This document shows positions 53,489 to 64,000 of a stretch of DNA of 64,000 nt, one piece after another (positions within the stretch are counted from its first letter, which is position 1; every line of letters begins with the position of its first letter). The stretch spans positions 53,032,442 to 53,096,441 of the forward strand of contig NC_090245.1 in the NCBI RefSeq assembly GCF_037325665.1, written 5' to 3'. Source of the stretch: Littorina saxatilis (taxonomy: Eukaryota; Mollusca; Gastropoda; Littorinimorpha; Littorinidae). The translations under genes and the position numbers were made by a program. The notes under the pieces are model-generated. The model made no database searches. It had not been told where the DNA came from and saw only the letters and a program-made list of their open reading frames with translations.

Positions 53489-54465
53489 CGACAACACACG
53501 GTGGATGTGTCGATTTTTGTCACTCGCTTTTGGCCTTCGCATGCCGGCTTGTCCGTGAGACTAGCTGTTTCTTGTGGGTCTACCTGTCCATCTACCTTTT
53601 GGTGAGATCTTTCTGTTTTTGTTTGGTTGATAGCTTTTTGTGTTGAACAGGCACGCAGAGTTTTTCGTTCTGGGTGACTGTTTTTCGTCGGTTTTAAAAT
53701 GGCCGACAACAAACTGTTACAAAGCTAAACTTAGCGCAAGACTGGAAGGAGACAAGGCTCTTAGCCCGGTTAAGAAAGCTAAACCTAAGACTAAGAGTAA
53801 ACCTAAGAACGTTGATTTGCCTATCATGCGGGTCGAAGATCCATCAAATAGCACTTTTTTTGATGTTCCTATCCCTCCAAGGGCGGTTTCAGGTCCTCCT
53901 CAACTCGCTCCCCCTGATGGGGTTAATCAGCCTGAGCCTTCAGCCTTAGGCTCCTTAAAGACTGAATTGTTTGAATTTATTTCGCAGCAGTTCGCGTCCC
54001 ATTCTGGGGTCCTTCCGCTGCCACCGGCGGTAGGGGATCCTTCTTCCCTAGCTCGGCTGGGGTTGTCGTCGTCTGCGACTTCGACTGATGGTGGGGGTGG
54101 CCGCGCGGCCATTCCTTCTTTGCACTGGCCTGGTGCACCTGACCTGTTTGGTTCAACCCTCACTGCCTCTGGTAGTGCGGCAGTTGCTCTGGAACACTCT
54201 CTCCGTAAGGAGAGGGGGTCTGCCCCCTGTATGCCTCTTCCCGCTCACCTTGCTTTTAGCACAGCTGAGTCGGGTGGGCAGTCCTCTTACCGCTTGGAAG
54301 AGGGAGTGGGGGGGCATAGTAAGTCACAGCCTGGGCTTGTTCCCACTCTGCCTCATTGGGGGCAGGGGGCTGTGTCAGCGGCCCACCCTTTCCCGCTCTC
54401 GGGGCGGGATTGGGTGGGGGCGGGGGCAGCGACCCACCCTTTCCCGCCCTACGGGCAGGATCGGG

Positions 54466-54522
54466 TTTGTTTGTTTGTTTGTTTGCGTAACGCCCAGCCG
54501 ACCACAAAGGGCCAAATCAGGG
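54466..54522 (-). mobile_element. SINE 3' fragment inside the DIRS element
   Basis: A GTTT tail plus CGTAACGCCCAGCCGACCAC, 57 bp, flanked by a 14-bp duplication CGGGCAGGATCGGG (54452-54465 and 54523-54536). It belongs to the same family as 23185-23492, strongly 5'-truncated. Confidence 0.85.
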
Positions 54523-57500
54523 CGGGCAGGATCGGGTGAGCACTGTTGGACTGGCTTCTCAGTCTGTACCGCTATTGTCCTCTGCTAGCAGCCGCCCCCC
54601 TCCCCTGTTGGGGTGGGTGGGTGGTGGGGCGACAGGACTACAGCAAGTTGACGGGTGGGGGCGGCCGTTTACTGTCACGTCTCTTTCTCCGTCTTACCCC
54701 TCTCAGGGGTCGTTTGCTGCAGCGACGGGCCACCTCCCTCCTCACGCGGGGTGCGGTGTAGCTCAAACTGGTCAGACCGGTTTTGACGGCTGGGGCCAGG
54801 CTCCCGCACAGCAGTTGGGGAACAATGGCCCTGACGCGGCTTTGTTCGGTGCCCCCTTCCACCCTCCTCCTCGGCAGGGTGCTGTGCCGGCTGTCTACTC
54901 CTCTTCCCCTTTGGGGCAAGGGGGTGGTGGTGGTGGTGAGCAAGCGGGGTCGGAGCACGCTTTTGATTCTCCTGTCTCACCTCCTTCGTGTGGTGACACA
55001 TTGGATGGTGGGGACTCAGATTCTTCTGTGGAAGAAGAGGAGTTTGTGCCCTTGCCTATTGGGTTTAGACAGGCTATGTGGAAAGCGGCTTCAGTGGCAG
55101 CGAAATATTTCCCGGAGGGGGTGGTGAATTCAGGCCAGGGTGTCTCTTTTCCCCCTTCTGCTGCGGACAATTTTCGGCCCTCGCGGGATGAATCACAATC
55201 ATTTCGTTTTGTGGAATCTCCCGCCGTGGCTTATCACATGTCGCAATTTTTGGCTCGGCCGGCTCCTCAGGGGAGCGGTCTATTGCCTACTCCTTTTCCT
55301 TTGTTGCATGCGCATGGTCCAGCGCCTCCTTCTGCTAGCCCATGGCTGGCTTCGAACGCACAGTCCACTTTCTTTTCTCCGTTAGTGCAGAAAAAGTTGG
55401 ACTGGAGTGTGAAGTCTAGGAACTTTGTTCAGACTTTTGCGTTGCCAAGGGCGACATTTCCAATTCCGCCGGAGTTGGTTGCTTTGTTGCCCAAACAACC
55501 CTCCGCAAAGGAGGGAGTTTCGTTCTCGAATTCTTCTCTCTCCTCACTTGAGGAGATGGGTAGGGTCGATCTTGAGTTGGCTTCTATGGCTGAGACTCTG
55601 CTTCGGGCTCTCACACGAGCGGTTGCAGCTTCTTTGGAGCCTTTTAGGCTTAGAGAGGATGCCTCAGCCAACGACATCTCCACACTGCTTGTGGCTCTGG
55701 GGATGCTGTCTTTTCCCGGCATGACCTGCTTCTTTCTCAAGCAGGCTTTTCACATCAGTCTACCGTGGACTCGCTTCGTTCCTCTCCTTTCGTTGAGGGC
55801 TCTCTTCTTGGGAGAGTGGCCCTTGATGCAAGGCAGCAGGAAGTACAGGAGGCTAAAGACAGACATCTGGTGGGATTTTCCTTTAAAATCCCAAAGAAGT
55901 CTCAGTGTTCTCAGCCTTTCAAGAGCAAGAAGCAGCACAGCTCCTCTCGCCCTAAAGATCAAGGGAATAAGGCGGCACCGTCTGAGGGTGCTCCTTATCC
56001 GAAGAAATCTTCGTTCGGAAAGGGAAGGCAAAAGCCCTCCCCCCAATGAGACGCTCCCGATCACATCACCCCTGTACCCCCCACTCTTGTTGTGGCAGGG
56101 GGCCCCTCCAGGGCTCTATCTGTTTGGCAGGCATCAGCCAGTGGATAGTGGGGGTGGTGCGATCGGGATTCCGGCTGTTGTGGGAGGACGACAAGGCTCC
56201 CTTTCTCGTTTCTCTTTTGGCCAAGAAGGCAATAGAGGAGATTGTCGATCATGCCTGTCTCGGGTTCTATGGACGGCTGTTCGTAGTCCCCAAGGCTTCA
56301 GGCCGTTGGAGGCCTGTTCTCGATCTTTCGTTGCTGAACAAGTTCCTTCGAAAGATCAAGTTTCGAATGGAGACCCCGACTTTGGTCAGGGAGGCTCTTC
56401 GTCGGGGAGATTGGGTGACCTCGGTGGATTTAACGGACGCTTACTTTCACATCCTTATGCATCAAGCAGACAGGAAGTGGCTCCGTTTCCGCTGGGGTCA
56501 TCGGATTTTTCAGTTCAGGGCTCTGCCCTTTGGACTTTCTCTGGCTCCATGGGTGTTTACGATGGTGATCAGACAGTTGTCCGGTCTGATCAGGCAGAGA
56601 GGTATACGGCTGAGGACGTACCTCGACGACTGGTTGATCCTGAATCAGAGTCAATCAGCGTGCCGTTTGCACTCACAGGTTGTGTTGGATCAGGCTCTCG
56701 TCCTGGGGTTCTCAGTGAACCAAGCAAAGTCAAAGTTAACTCCTTCGCAAAGGTTTGTTTACCTTGGGATGGCGTTTGACACCGTCTCTTGGGCGGTTCG
56801 TCCTACGCAGGAGAGAATACAGAGACTTCACGCTCTTATCTCGGCTGTGTTGAGCAGACAGCAGGCGTCTGTGAGGGTGCTTGCCTCGATTCTAGGTCTG
56901 GGAAGAGTGTACAAGAGGCCTTTTCAGGCTTCTCTCAGGTCTCTTTGGGATCCGGCCTCTCAGGATTGGGACAAGAGAGTCCCCGTCCAGGGGTGGCTCA
57001 GTCACACGACGCGTCGGTGGCTGGAATTGAATTGGATCTCTCAGGGGGTTCCCATTGCTCTGCCCCCTCCGGACTTAGACCTCTTTACAGATGCGTCTAT
57101 GGCCGGATGGGGAGCTCACATCGGTGGTCACACTGTCTCGGGTCGGTGGCCTCAGACGCAGCTCCTTTGGCATATCAATCGCCTGGAGTTGGAGGCAGTA
57201 GCCCTCAGTCTGCTCGCTTTTCTCCCTCTGGTGGTGGGCAAGCATGTCAGGTTGCATACCGACAACACCACTGTGGCTGCCTATGTCAACAAACAGGGAG
57301 GAGCTCGGTCTCTCTCCCTGTCAGACAAAGCCTGCGAGATTCTGATCTGGTGCCACTCGCATCAGATCATCGTCTCCGCGAAATATCTCCCAGGCAGGCT
57401 CAATACACCGGCGGACTCGCTCAGCAGGTCCTCTCAGGTGTTGCACACGGAGTGGACCCTCACACACAGGGCTCTCCAGCGCCTGTGGGCTCAGGTGGAA

Positions 57501-58965
57501 AAGCCTATGATCGATCTGTTTGCAACCAGGTTCTCCAGGAGGCTTCCGATTTTTGTGTCCCCCTTTCCGGACACGGAGGCTTGGCGAAGCAATGCAATGG
57601 AGTTCTCGTGGGTAGGCCTTCAGGCCTACGCGTTCCCCCCCTTTCCTCTGCTCACCAGAGTGGTGCGGAAAGCCGAGCTGGAACGTCCAGATCTTCTGCT
57701 GGTAGCTCCCATGTGGCCATCGCAGCATTGGTTTCCAGATCTGCTGCTTCTGGCCAAAGGTCCTCCGATTCCTCTAAACCTGGTGCGGGGAGAGCTCGTT
57801 CAGCCAAGAACAGGCATTCCGCACAACGCCCCGCAGGCCCTTTGCCTACACGGCTGGAGGTTGTGAGGACGGAGTTACGAAAATCTGGCGCGTCGGATTT
57901 GACGCTGGATTTAGTCCATAAAGCGCATAGGTCTTCCACTTCCTCGGTCTATGCCTCGCATTGGTCTGCCTGGGCCAAGTGGTGTAGAGAGTCTGGGGTC
58001 AACGCCTTGGCTCCTCGCTCTCTCCAGGTTGCGAATCACCTCTCTTTTTTGTCCGCACAGGGCAGCTCGGCCTCTTCTTTGAGAGTCAGGCGTTCAGCTA
58101 TATCTGCTACTTTGAAGCAGATAGGCAGATCTAATAACGTCAATGGGGTGATCGCTAGTGTGATAAAAGGGGCCGCTCTTCAAGAGGTGAAGAGACGTAC
58201 CCCTGTCCCTGCTTGGGATTTGTTTCTGGTTTTGGATTTCTTGCGTTCTTCGGCCTTTGAGCCTTTACAGGCTGCCAGTTAGCTGAATTTAACGCGCAAG
58301 ACTTTGTTCCTGCTTCTCCTGGCCACAGCTCGTAGGGGCAGTGAGATTCATGCCCTTTCGGGTTTGCCAGAGGATATCGCGTTTGAGCGTGATGGTTCGG
58401 TGTCACTGCATTTTCGGCCTGGCTTCCTGGCTAAAAATCAGAAGCCAGGCCAAGCTCCACCGGTGATTTAAGTCCCTCTCTTGGGACTATTCTTGTCCCG
58501 GGTGATCCTGATTTAGCCAACTGCCCGGTTAGAGCCTTGAGATCCTACCTCTCTCGCACTAGGTCGATTAGAGCTAAAAGTCAGAAGCTCTGAACACAAA
58601 GCGTGATAAAGACATTTCTAAATTGACACTCACAAGATGAATTGCGACTCTCATTCGGCAGGCATATGAGTGGTGGCTCGCTCAAGAAGGGGGGGGGGGG
58701 GGGGCGTTCAGTCCTTCCTCTGTCCTCGGCTCGGGTCCATGAGTCCAGAGCTTGGGCTTCCTCTATCGCCGTTTTGCGTTCTGGTCGCCGAGGCGAAGTT
58801 TTGCAAACAGCCTACTGGAGATCTGATGATGTGTTCATCAGTTTTTATCTTCGGGATATCTACTGCACTCTGCTTGACAGCTCCAGTTCGTTGCCGGCCT
58901 TGGTCGCTGCAGGACAGGTTCTCTCAAGGACATAAGTAAGTTCTCTCCACCTTTAGGAGGAATCT

Positions 58966-59045
58966 GCATTTATGAGAATTGGAGTAAGAATATGTAATTT
59001 AATGGTAAATTTTCATTTGATTAATATACTTACCCAATTCTCATA
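58966..59045 (+). repeat. DIRS internal complementary region
   Basis: The first half (GAGTAAGAATATGTAATTTA) is the complement of the element's left end, and the second half (TTTTCATTTGATTAATATAC) the complement of its right end. In DIRS elements this splints the two termini during circle formation. Confidence 0.85.
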
Positions 59046-59097
59046 GTTAATACCCTCCCATCCATCCCCGCTACTTAATATCCTTGGGGTGTTGGAG

Positions 59098-59324
59098 TAG
59101 TCTCGAACGATTATTCCGGATGCTGGCGCTCATGTGGTGCGCAGGGTGTTATGGGTAACCGAGCAAGGTCAGTGCATAGCAACGGCAATGGCGTCTCTTT
59201 TTAGCTTGGTTACCACCCTTCTAAGGGCAGGTAATTTGAGTGGTTTTTCGACATCTAGCATGTGAGACTGAAGTCAATGCATTTATGAGAATTGGGTAAG
59301 TATATTAATCAAATGAAAATTTAC
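59098..59324 (-). repeat. DIRS right inverted terminal repeat
   Basis: Inverted partner of 53271-53488, ending GTAAGTATATTAATCAAATG with AAAATTTAC. Confidence 0.85.
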
Positions 59325-59712
59325 TTTAGAAATTTTCCATTAAATTCATGCCTTAGCTTCCATGGAGACACAATGTAAGCATTATGTAAACTTACGAAGA
59401 CAGTTATGCCTTATGGCCTCACTTTTGGAAAATCATACTGAAAGTATCAGTGTTTGTGATTTCAGTGAAACAAAGATGTTTTGGTTTAAAGACCACTTTT
59501 TGAGACCCTCCCTTTTCACAGTTTCTGTTCCATGCAAATATTTCTTTTCCCCTGAGACCCAATTTTGACAAAGTGTTGAAATAGAGAAAGCACTCTACTT
59601 AAAACTGTAACAGGATTACAAACAGTTCATTGGTAGGAAACGTGTCTGTTAAAGCTTTCTTGTTTTCTTAGTTCCGTGTACAGGGCCTCTTTTTTCCCTT
59701 TTGTTTTATCAG

Positions 59713-62700
59713 GTGTTGTGCAACGAGTGCAGTCCATTCATGCTACAAGCTGCCTGCAGGTCTTAGACAAGGATAGTCCGGGAAAGAAATCAGCCAAGAA
59801 ACTTCGCGAAGAAGAGAGTGAAATTGCAGCACCGCCAGATGTGGATCTTCCACTACAAGACTTCAAGTGAGTTTCGTATGCTTATTTTAGTGAGAAAACT
59901 TTGATCTGTCATCTTTGAATAGGAACTTAAAAAGTTTGATCATAAATTAATTTTATTGTTAAATATTCTTCAAGAACCAAGGATAATGAGCAACATTTTC
60001 ATTTATGTTTATTGCAGCTGTGAATAATTAATTAGATGAATTTTGATTGCCGATGTCTCCCCCGAAATCGGCGCATGCTGCCTGAATGGCAGGGCAAAAA
60101 CGGCCATACACGTAAAAACCCACTCATGCAAAAACATGAGTGAATGTGGGAGTTTCAGCCCACGAACGAAGAAGCAGAAGAAGAGATTGCCGATGTCATA
60201 ATTACAACATTTGAAGACCATCTAAGCATTTACACCAGTTCATAATACTATACATCTGTCATTACAAAGACACAGGAATTTTCTGATTCTAATTTTAGCT
60301 TTTTCTTCGGACTGATTCAAGCAAAGATGACAGCCTTTGGTTGCTTGTTTTGCTTCCTTTTGGCAGCTATGGAGTTGAATGAAAAGATTATTTACAGCGT
60401 TTGTACAACTACTTCTTCTTCTTCTTCTGCGTTCGTGGGCTGAAACTCCCACGTACACTCGTGTTTTTGCACGAGTGGAATTTTACGTGTATGACCGTTT
60501 TTACCCCGCCATTAAGGCAGCCATACGCCGCTTTCGGAGGAAGCATGCTGGGTATTTTCGTGTTTCTATAACCCACCGAACTCTGACATGGATTACAGGA
60601 TCTTTTCCGTGCGCACTTGGTCTTGTGCTTGCGTGTACACACGAAGGGGGATAAGCCACTAAGCAGGTCTGCACATAAGTTGACCTGGGAGATCGAAAAA
60701 TCTCCACACTTAACCCACCAGGCGGCCGCGGCCGGGATTCGAACCCTCGACCTTCCGATTAAGAAGCTGACGTCTTACCACCCCGCCACAGCGCCCGTCG
60801 AGTGTACAACTACAATCTGTGTGTTTATCAGTTAGTCCAATTCAAGATGCACCACCTCTTCAAAAGGTTTTGTTGTGTTTCAGGATGGAATCCATGTTCC
60901 CCTCACTAGAAACCCACTCCATGCTGATCAACGGTGTACGTTATGACGAGCTCCCCATCATCCACATCAAAGCCACACACAATAACACCATCATCACTGT
61001 CACCAATGGAAAAGGTTGGTGCCAAAAATATAACACTGAATCCATCATTTTAAAAGCATGGGACTGGATATAGTGCTGTTATGGTTAAGAAAAATATTCA
61101 GACATCAAGATTGTTTCATTGTTTAATTACAGTGGTACCTGCGATGAAAGGACAGGCAGACCTGTTTACCCTTACGATTTTGGCGTAACTTATTACGATT
61201 TTCTGCAAAAAATACGCCATTCCGCTATCTGTGTCAAGACTACGATTTTCATAAATAATAAAAATGTAATAAAATTTTTATTTTTTAATTTTTTTTATTA
61301 ATTCACATGTTTGGCATTGTTTTTTTCAATGGCAAAATGGGGTGAAAAAGCACAGGACTGACCAGAGATCATGTCTGTCTGATGAGACGCTGGAGAGCCT
61401 TCTAGTGGTGAAGTCTCGCCCTCACTCATTCGGCAAGCGCAAGTACAGTAGAGAAGCGTTTGACACACTGAAAAAGGCCTACTACGAGCAAAAGAATCAG
61501 TGATGCATGTGCTTTTGATGTGATCTTCTTTGAAATTATGATGACTACAAAAACTGACTGATGTGTTTTGTTTGTGAATGATGGATAAATGTGCATGATT
61601 GCGTTTCGCAGACACAGTTGTCATGTGCGTTGTAATTGGCGACGAATGCTGGATGATTACTATTTTTGTGCCAGGATTACTATATTTGGGGCTGAGCATT
61701 ACTCCAAAACACTTATGGGGGTAAACAGGTCTGGACAGGATTGAAGTGATCAGTGTAAAGAAATATATGAATTTAGTGTTTGTTTTATATATTGCACAGA
61801 ACCATAGACTGCTCTTTCTTTTCATCTGTGACACACCGGTATTATCATTTGAAGTGCTTGGTACCTTTGAAGATTGAAATGATCAGTTTAAAGAAATATA
61901 TAATTTGAATATGGTGTTTGTTTTATTTAGTACCCAAAATCAGAGTGACCTTTCTTTTTTTCTGTGATGCAAGGGTAATAAATAAGTTTTGACATTTTGT
62001 TTTTGCAGGGGATCCTATTGCTATGGAATCAGCGGTAAGTTTTCTGTCCGGTTATGTTTGTCACATGAAAGTACATTTTTTTGGTAGTCTCTTAAAAACT
62101 AAGACAGAAAAGCAGAATAGTGTTTGTATGCAACATATCTATGCAACATGAGAGCAGTGATGTTCCGAGGCGTCGGTCATCGGTCATAGACCGATTTAGG
62201 TTGTAAAATGACCGATTGCAAACACCTCTGTCCCGTCAAATGTCCGATCCGATCGCGAAGTCAGCGGTCATTGTCCGATAGTATTACGCCTAGAGCGGTC
62301 ACTGCAAGAAGAATCTGTACAAACTGAAGTATCAAACCCCGTTAAAACGAGTTCGAATCGGGGCCTACTTGAACTTCAATTTTCACTCTCGGTCGAACAA
62401 TAACACAAGGGACGCAACTCTCGACCGAACAATATTACAAGAGCCACAACTCTCGCTACTTTTGACAGCGACACTTTACTTCCGCCGCCACATTTCTGCA
62501 AAGATGCCGCCGAAGAAAAAGGTTTGCGTGGGAAAAGGGCAGACACTTTTGAGTGGCTTTGTTAAAAAAAAGGACGACACGGACAGTCAAGTTGCAGGGC
62601 CTTCGGCCCCGTCGGAGACTGAAGCCTCAGAAGGTGAGCCAATAGATCTACAACCTCAGAAAGAGACGCAGGAGGAGACGCAAGAAACGAAAGTAGGGGC

Positions 62701-63575
62701 GACCAGAAAGTTTGTGCAGAGCTGGTTTTCTATGTTCCCTTGGCTCAGCTACAGCAAAGAAAAAGAACTGATGTTCTGCACCATCTATCAGGAGGATGGC
62801 GTTGCCTCAAACTCGTTCACCGTTGGTTGCAGCAACTTTCGCAAATCCGCACTGGCATCTAAAAAGGTTAGGTGCCATGATTGGTTCGCTTGATCTGAAT
62901 GTCCTATTGTTTTTTTGTAGTCAGGACATGATGTCCTATTAGTTTTTTTGATTCAGGACATTTTGTCCTGTTGCCCTCCAGTCCTAGGAACATCACTGTG
63001 AGAGTATGTGTTTTTTTCTTTCTTTGTGTTTAAGTTGGATGTTTCATATTCTTGTTTGCAGGGCACAGTAGGATTCCGCAATGCTAGAAAGGGCACGAAC
63101 ATTGCTGCTCAGGCTGCTGCTATTTCTCTAGCTGAGGTAGAGTATGTTCTTTTGTCATTTCCTTTAGCATGCGAGATCACTTTTTCAGTGTAGGTCTTAC
63201 TCGCTAGCTGACAGTTTAAGATCTGTCTTGGTCACTTGGAAATTCTGCTCTGATTTAATTATTTTACAATGATGGTTTCAACTACATGTACTTTGACTGG
63301 TCTATTATGTGTGGGTCACATATACAACCCTTCAAAAAACTAAAATTAAAGTCCTGCGTTAAGGTGGCAGTTTGTGATTATGCTGTTAGCTACGTTGTTA
63401 ATGGTCCTTGATTGTTTAACCAGAACAAAGCTGGAATTCAGCAGGATTGCCGAGATATAATGTAACAGGAGCAGACTTATGTCATATTTTGCATGATTTT
63501 TGTCGCCAGAAAGCAATCAAAAATGGAGTTGAGCTAGCACGGATATGCGTGAGAGGCATTGGGCCTGGGCGTCTG
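59713..63575 (+). CDS. MRPS11: Mitochondrial ribosomal protein uS11m, 3' end beyond the window
   Basis: A small-subunit protein of the mitochondrial ribosome, lining the mRNA exit region near the 3' end of 12S rRNA. Five exons with GT-AG sites and matching phases are 59713-59866, 60884-61014, 62009-62034, 63062-63136 and 63510-63575. The uS11 fold signature runs across them: YDELPIIHIKATHNNTIITV, then GKGDPIAMESA, GTVGFRNARKGTNIAAQAAA, and ELARICVRGIGPGRL. These match the uS11m order (HIKASHNNT, GFRNAKKGT, GLGPGRL). The conserved C-terminal part with the ITDNTPIPHNGCRP-like stretch must follow beyond 64000. A less conserved, charged N-terminal segment (KSAKKLREEESEI) comes from the first exon listed; the likely upstream exon is at 52162-52301. 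The introns carry two SINEs, an inverted-repeat element, a hAT element and a MITE. Confidence 0.9.
60058..60184 (+). mobile_element. 5'-truncated SINE (second family)
   Basis: Flanked by a perfect 13-bp duplication GATTGCCGATGTC (60045-60057 and 60185-60197). It has a GAAGAAGCAGAAGAAG tail and matches, in opposite orientation, the tail half of the SINE at 60413-60802. Confidence 0.85.
60413..60802 (-). mobile_element. tRNA-derived SINE, full length (second family)
   Basis: On the minus strand the head has A-box-like TGGCGGGGTGGTAAGACG and a canonical B box GGTTCGAATCC; the tail is a GAA/AAG run. Flanked by an 11-bp duplication TGTACAACTAC (60402-60412 and 60803-60813). Confidence 0.85.
61147..61741. 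repeat. Diverged inverted-repeat element
   Basis: CAGACCTGTTTACCC near 61156 is mirrored by GGGTAAACAGGTCTGG at about 61719-61734, and neighbouring bases match loosely. No coding domain is seen in the minus-strand frame it contains. An old MITE is likely. Confidence 0.4.
62155..62998 (+). mobile_element. Internally deleted hAT transposon
   Basis: The terminal inverted repeats CAGTGATGTTCCGAGG (left) and the complement of CAGTGATGTTCCTAGG (right) are hAT-like. The flanks share TGAGAG, consistent with a decayed 8-bp duplication. Only the N-terminal part of a transposase remains inside. It lies in the MRPS11 intron between 62034 and 63062. Confidence 0.75.
62504..62893 (+). CDS. hAT transposase N-terminal fragment (TTF/BED-type zinc finger)
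   Basis: 130 residues from MPPKKKVCVGKGQTLLSGFV. The C-terminal half, KFVQSWFSMFPWLSYSKEKE then MFCTIYQEDG and SNFRKSALASKK, matches the DNA-binding finger found in ZNF862- and KIAA1586-like hAT-derived proteins (FPWLxYxxExxxMFCxxC...F..G..NFR.S.L..H). The second Cys of the usual FCxxC is Tyr here, and the final His pair is lost at the deletion point, so the finger is probably dead. The catalytic and dimerisation domains are absent. Confidence 0.6.
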   Translation: MPPKKKVCVGKGQTLLSGFVKKKDDTDSQVAGPSAPSETEASEGEPIDLQPQKETQEETQETKVGATRKFVQSWFSMFPWLSYSKEKELMFCTIYQEDGVASNSFTVGCSNFRKSALASKKVRCHDWFA

Positions 63576-63614
63576 GTAAGTTCACTCTTCTTTGACAGTT
63601 TTCAAGGTGAAGAA

Positions 63615-63726
63615 CAGTGGAACCCCTCTTTCAAGACCAAAATCAAAATCTGAGAAAATCAGGTCTGAAAAATAAGCGAGTCTGAAAATGAAGGTACATT
63701 TCAAATCTTAAAACGGGGTTCCACTG
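63615..63726. mobile_element. CAGTGGAACCCC-family MITE, minimal copy
   Basis: 112 bp with perfect 12-bp terminal inverted repeats and TA at the right flank. It is the third member of the family seen at 4605-9949 and 18259-18428. Confidence 0.75.
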
Positions 63727-64000
63727 TAAAACAGTGGTAAAGTTGAGCCTGGACTGACCAAAAGTGGTTGTTAAAGACAGGTTGTCACTATGGTAAGGTG
63801 AATCAAATAGAAACAAAATGGTCAGGGATCATTTGGGGAGGTCGTTGTGGGCAGGTGGTGGTTAACAAGAGGTGGTCGCTAGGGCAGGTTCAACTGTACA
63901 AGGACAGGTTCAACTGTAGAGGCAGACAGTGACTGGGATTTGCTTTTGATTTTTTCACACAAAACGATATGTCGAATGTTATATCGGAATATGACACTCA

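Larger units (their letters stand above)
53271..59324 (+). mobile_element. DIRS-type tyrosine-recombinase retroelement (fossil copy)
   Basis: A 6.05-kb element with inverted terminal repeats of about 215-225 bp (53271-53488 and 59098-59324) and an internal complementary region (58966-59045) that pairs with both outer ends, the hallmark of DIRS-1-like elements. Parts in order: a Gly/Pro/Ser-rich gag-like region (about 53.64-56.05 kb); reverse transcriptase with a YLDD-type active site and RNase H (about 56.05-57.5 kb); the DIRS methyltransferase-like region (about 57.5-57.87 kb); and a tyrosine recombinase region (about 57.87-58.9 kb). The terminal repeats differ at only a few percent of positions, so insertion is fairly recent. 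The coding part looks broken, with perhaps three to five breaks; a SINE fragment has landed in the gag-like region. No target duplication is expected for this class. It lies in the same orientation as MRPS11, within its intron. Confidence 0.9.

Noticed and set aside
54088-55740. Alternative frames in the DIRS gag-like region
   Set aside because: GC-rich, low-complexity shadows of the element's own coding region.
61298-61834. 178-residue minus-strand frame
   Set aside because: Lies over an old inverted-repeat element within an MRPS11 intron and has no recognisable motif.

Overview
The window is animal nuclear DNA: small exons with GT-AG introns, very dense transposable elements, and long CA and GA microsatellites. 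The repeat families (tRNA-headed SINEs, an ~860-bp family with a microsatellite and 3' hairpin, a DIRS element) suggest a marine mollusc, probably a gastropod. That placement is inference; no species marker was identified.

Three host genes are supported. (1) A NEDD4-type HECT E3 ubiquitin ligase on + (1194-20821): twelve exons covering the end of the last WW domain and the complete HECT domain; its 5' part lies outside the window. (2) A GATAD2/p66 subunit of the NuRD complex on - (28652-32900), tail to tail with NEDD4. (3) Mitochondrial ribosomal protein uS11m (MRPS11) on + (59713-63575, with a likely 5' exon at 52162-52301), running off the right edge.

Most of the rest is transposon nested in transposon. 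NEDD4 intron 5 holds a CAGTGGAACCCC-ended TA-target element. That element is split by a poly-A-tailed repeat and by a 4.94-kb DNA transposon with TTAA target duplication and a two-exon transposase gene whose spliced frame is open. NEDD4 intron 7 holds a DIRS-type remnant. Between GATAD2 and MRPS11 (35.7-47.8 kb) lies a repeat mosaic. It contains a ~9-kb unit with ~0.9-kb inverted arms enclosing two divergent genes: an 811-residue DDE-type transposase whose third acidic residue appears to be Asp, and a spliced ~194-residue cysteine-rich protein resembling the P2X7-type ballast domain. This unit is the best candidate for an undescribed system. Further right are a CR1/Jockey-like LINE and a DIRS retroelement with inverted termini and an internal complementary region, sitting in an MRPS11 intron. 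A truncated hAT element sits in another MRPS11 intron.

Eight long copies plus fragments of one ~860-bp family (called HINE here) recur throughout. Its 5' end is ACAAGTCGCG; it carries subterminal inverted repeats, an AC microsatellite and a 3' hairpin, the architecture of Helentron-associated DINE-1/pearl-type elements. No rRNA, true tRNA gene or CRISPR array was seen.
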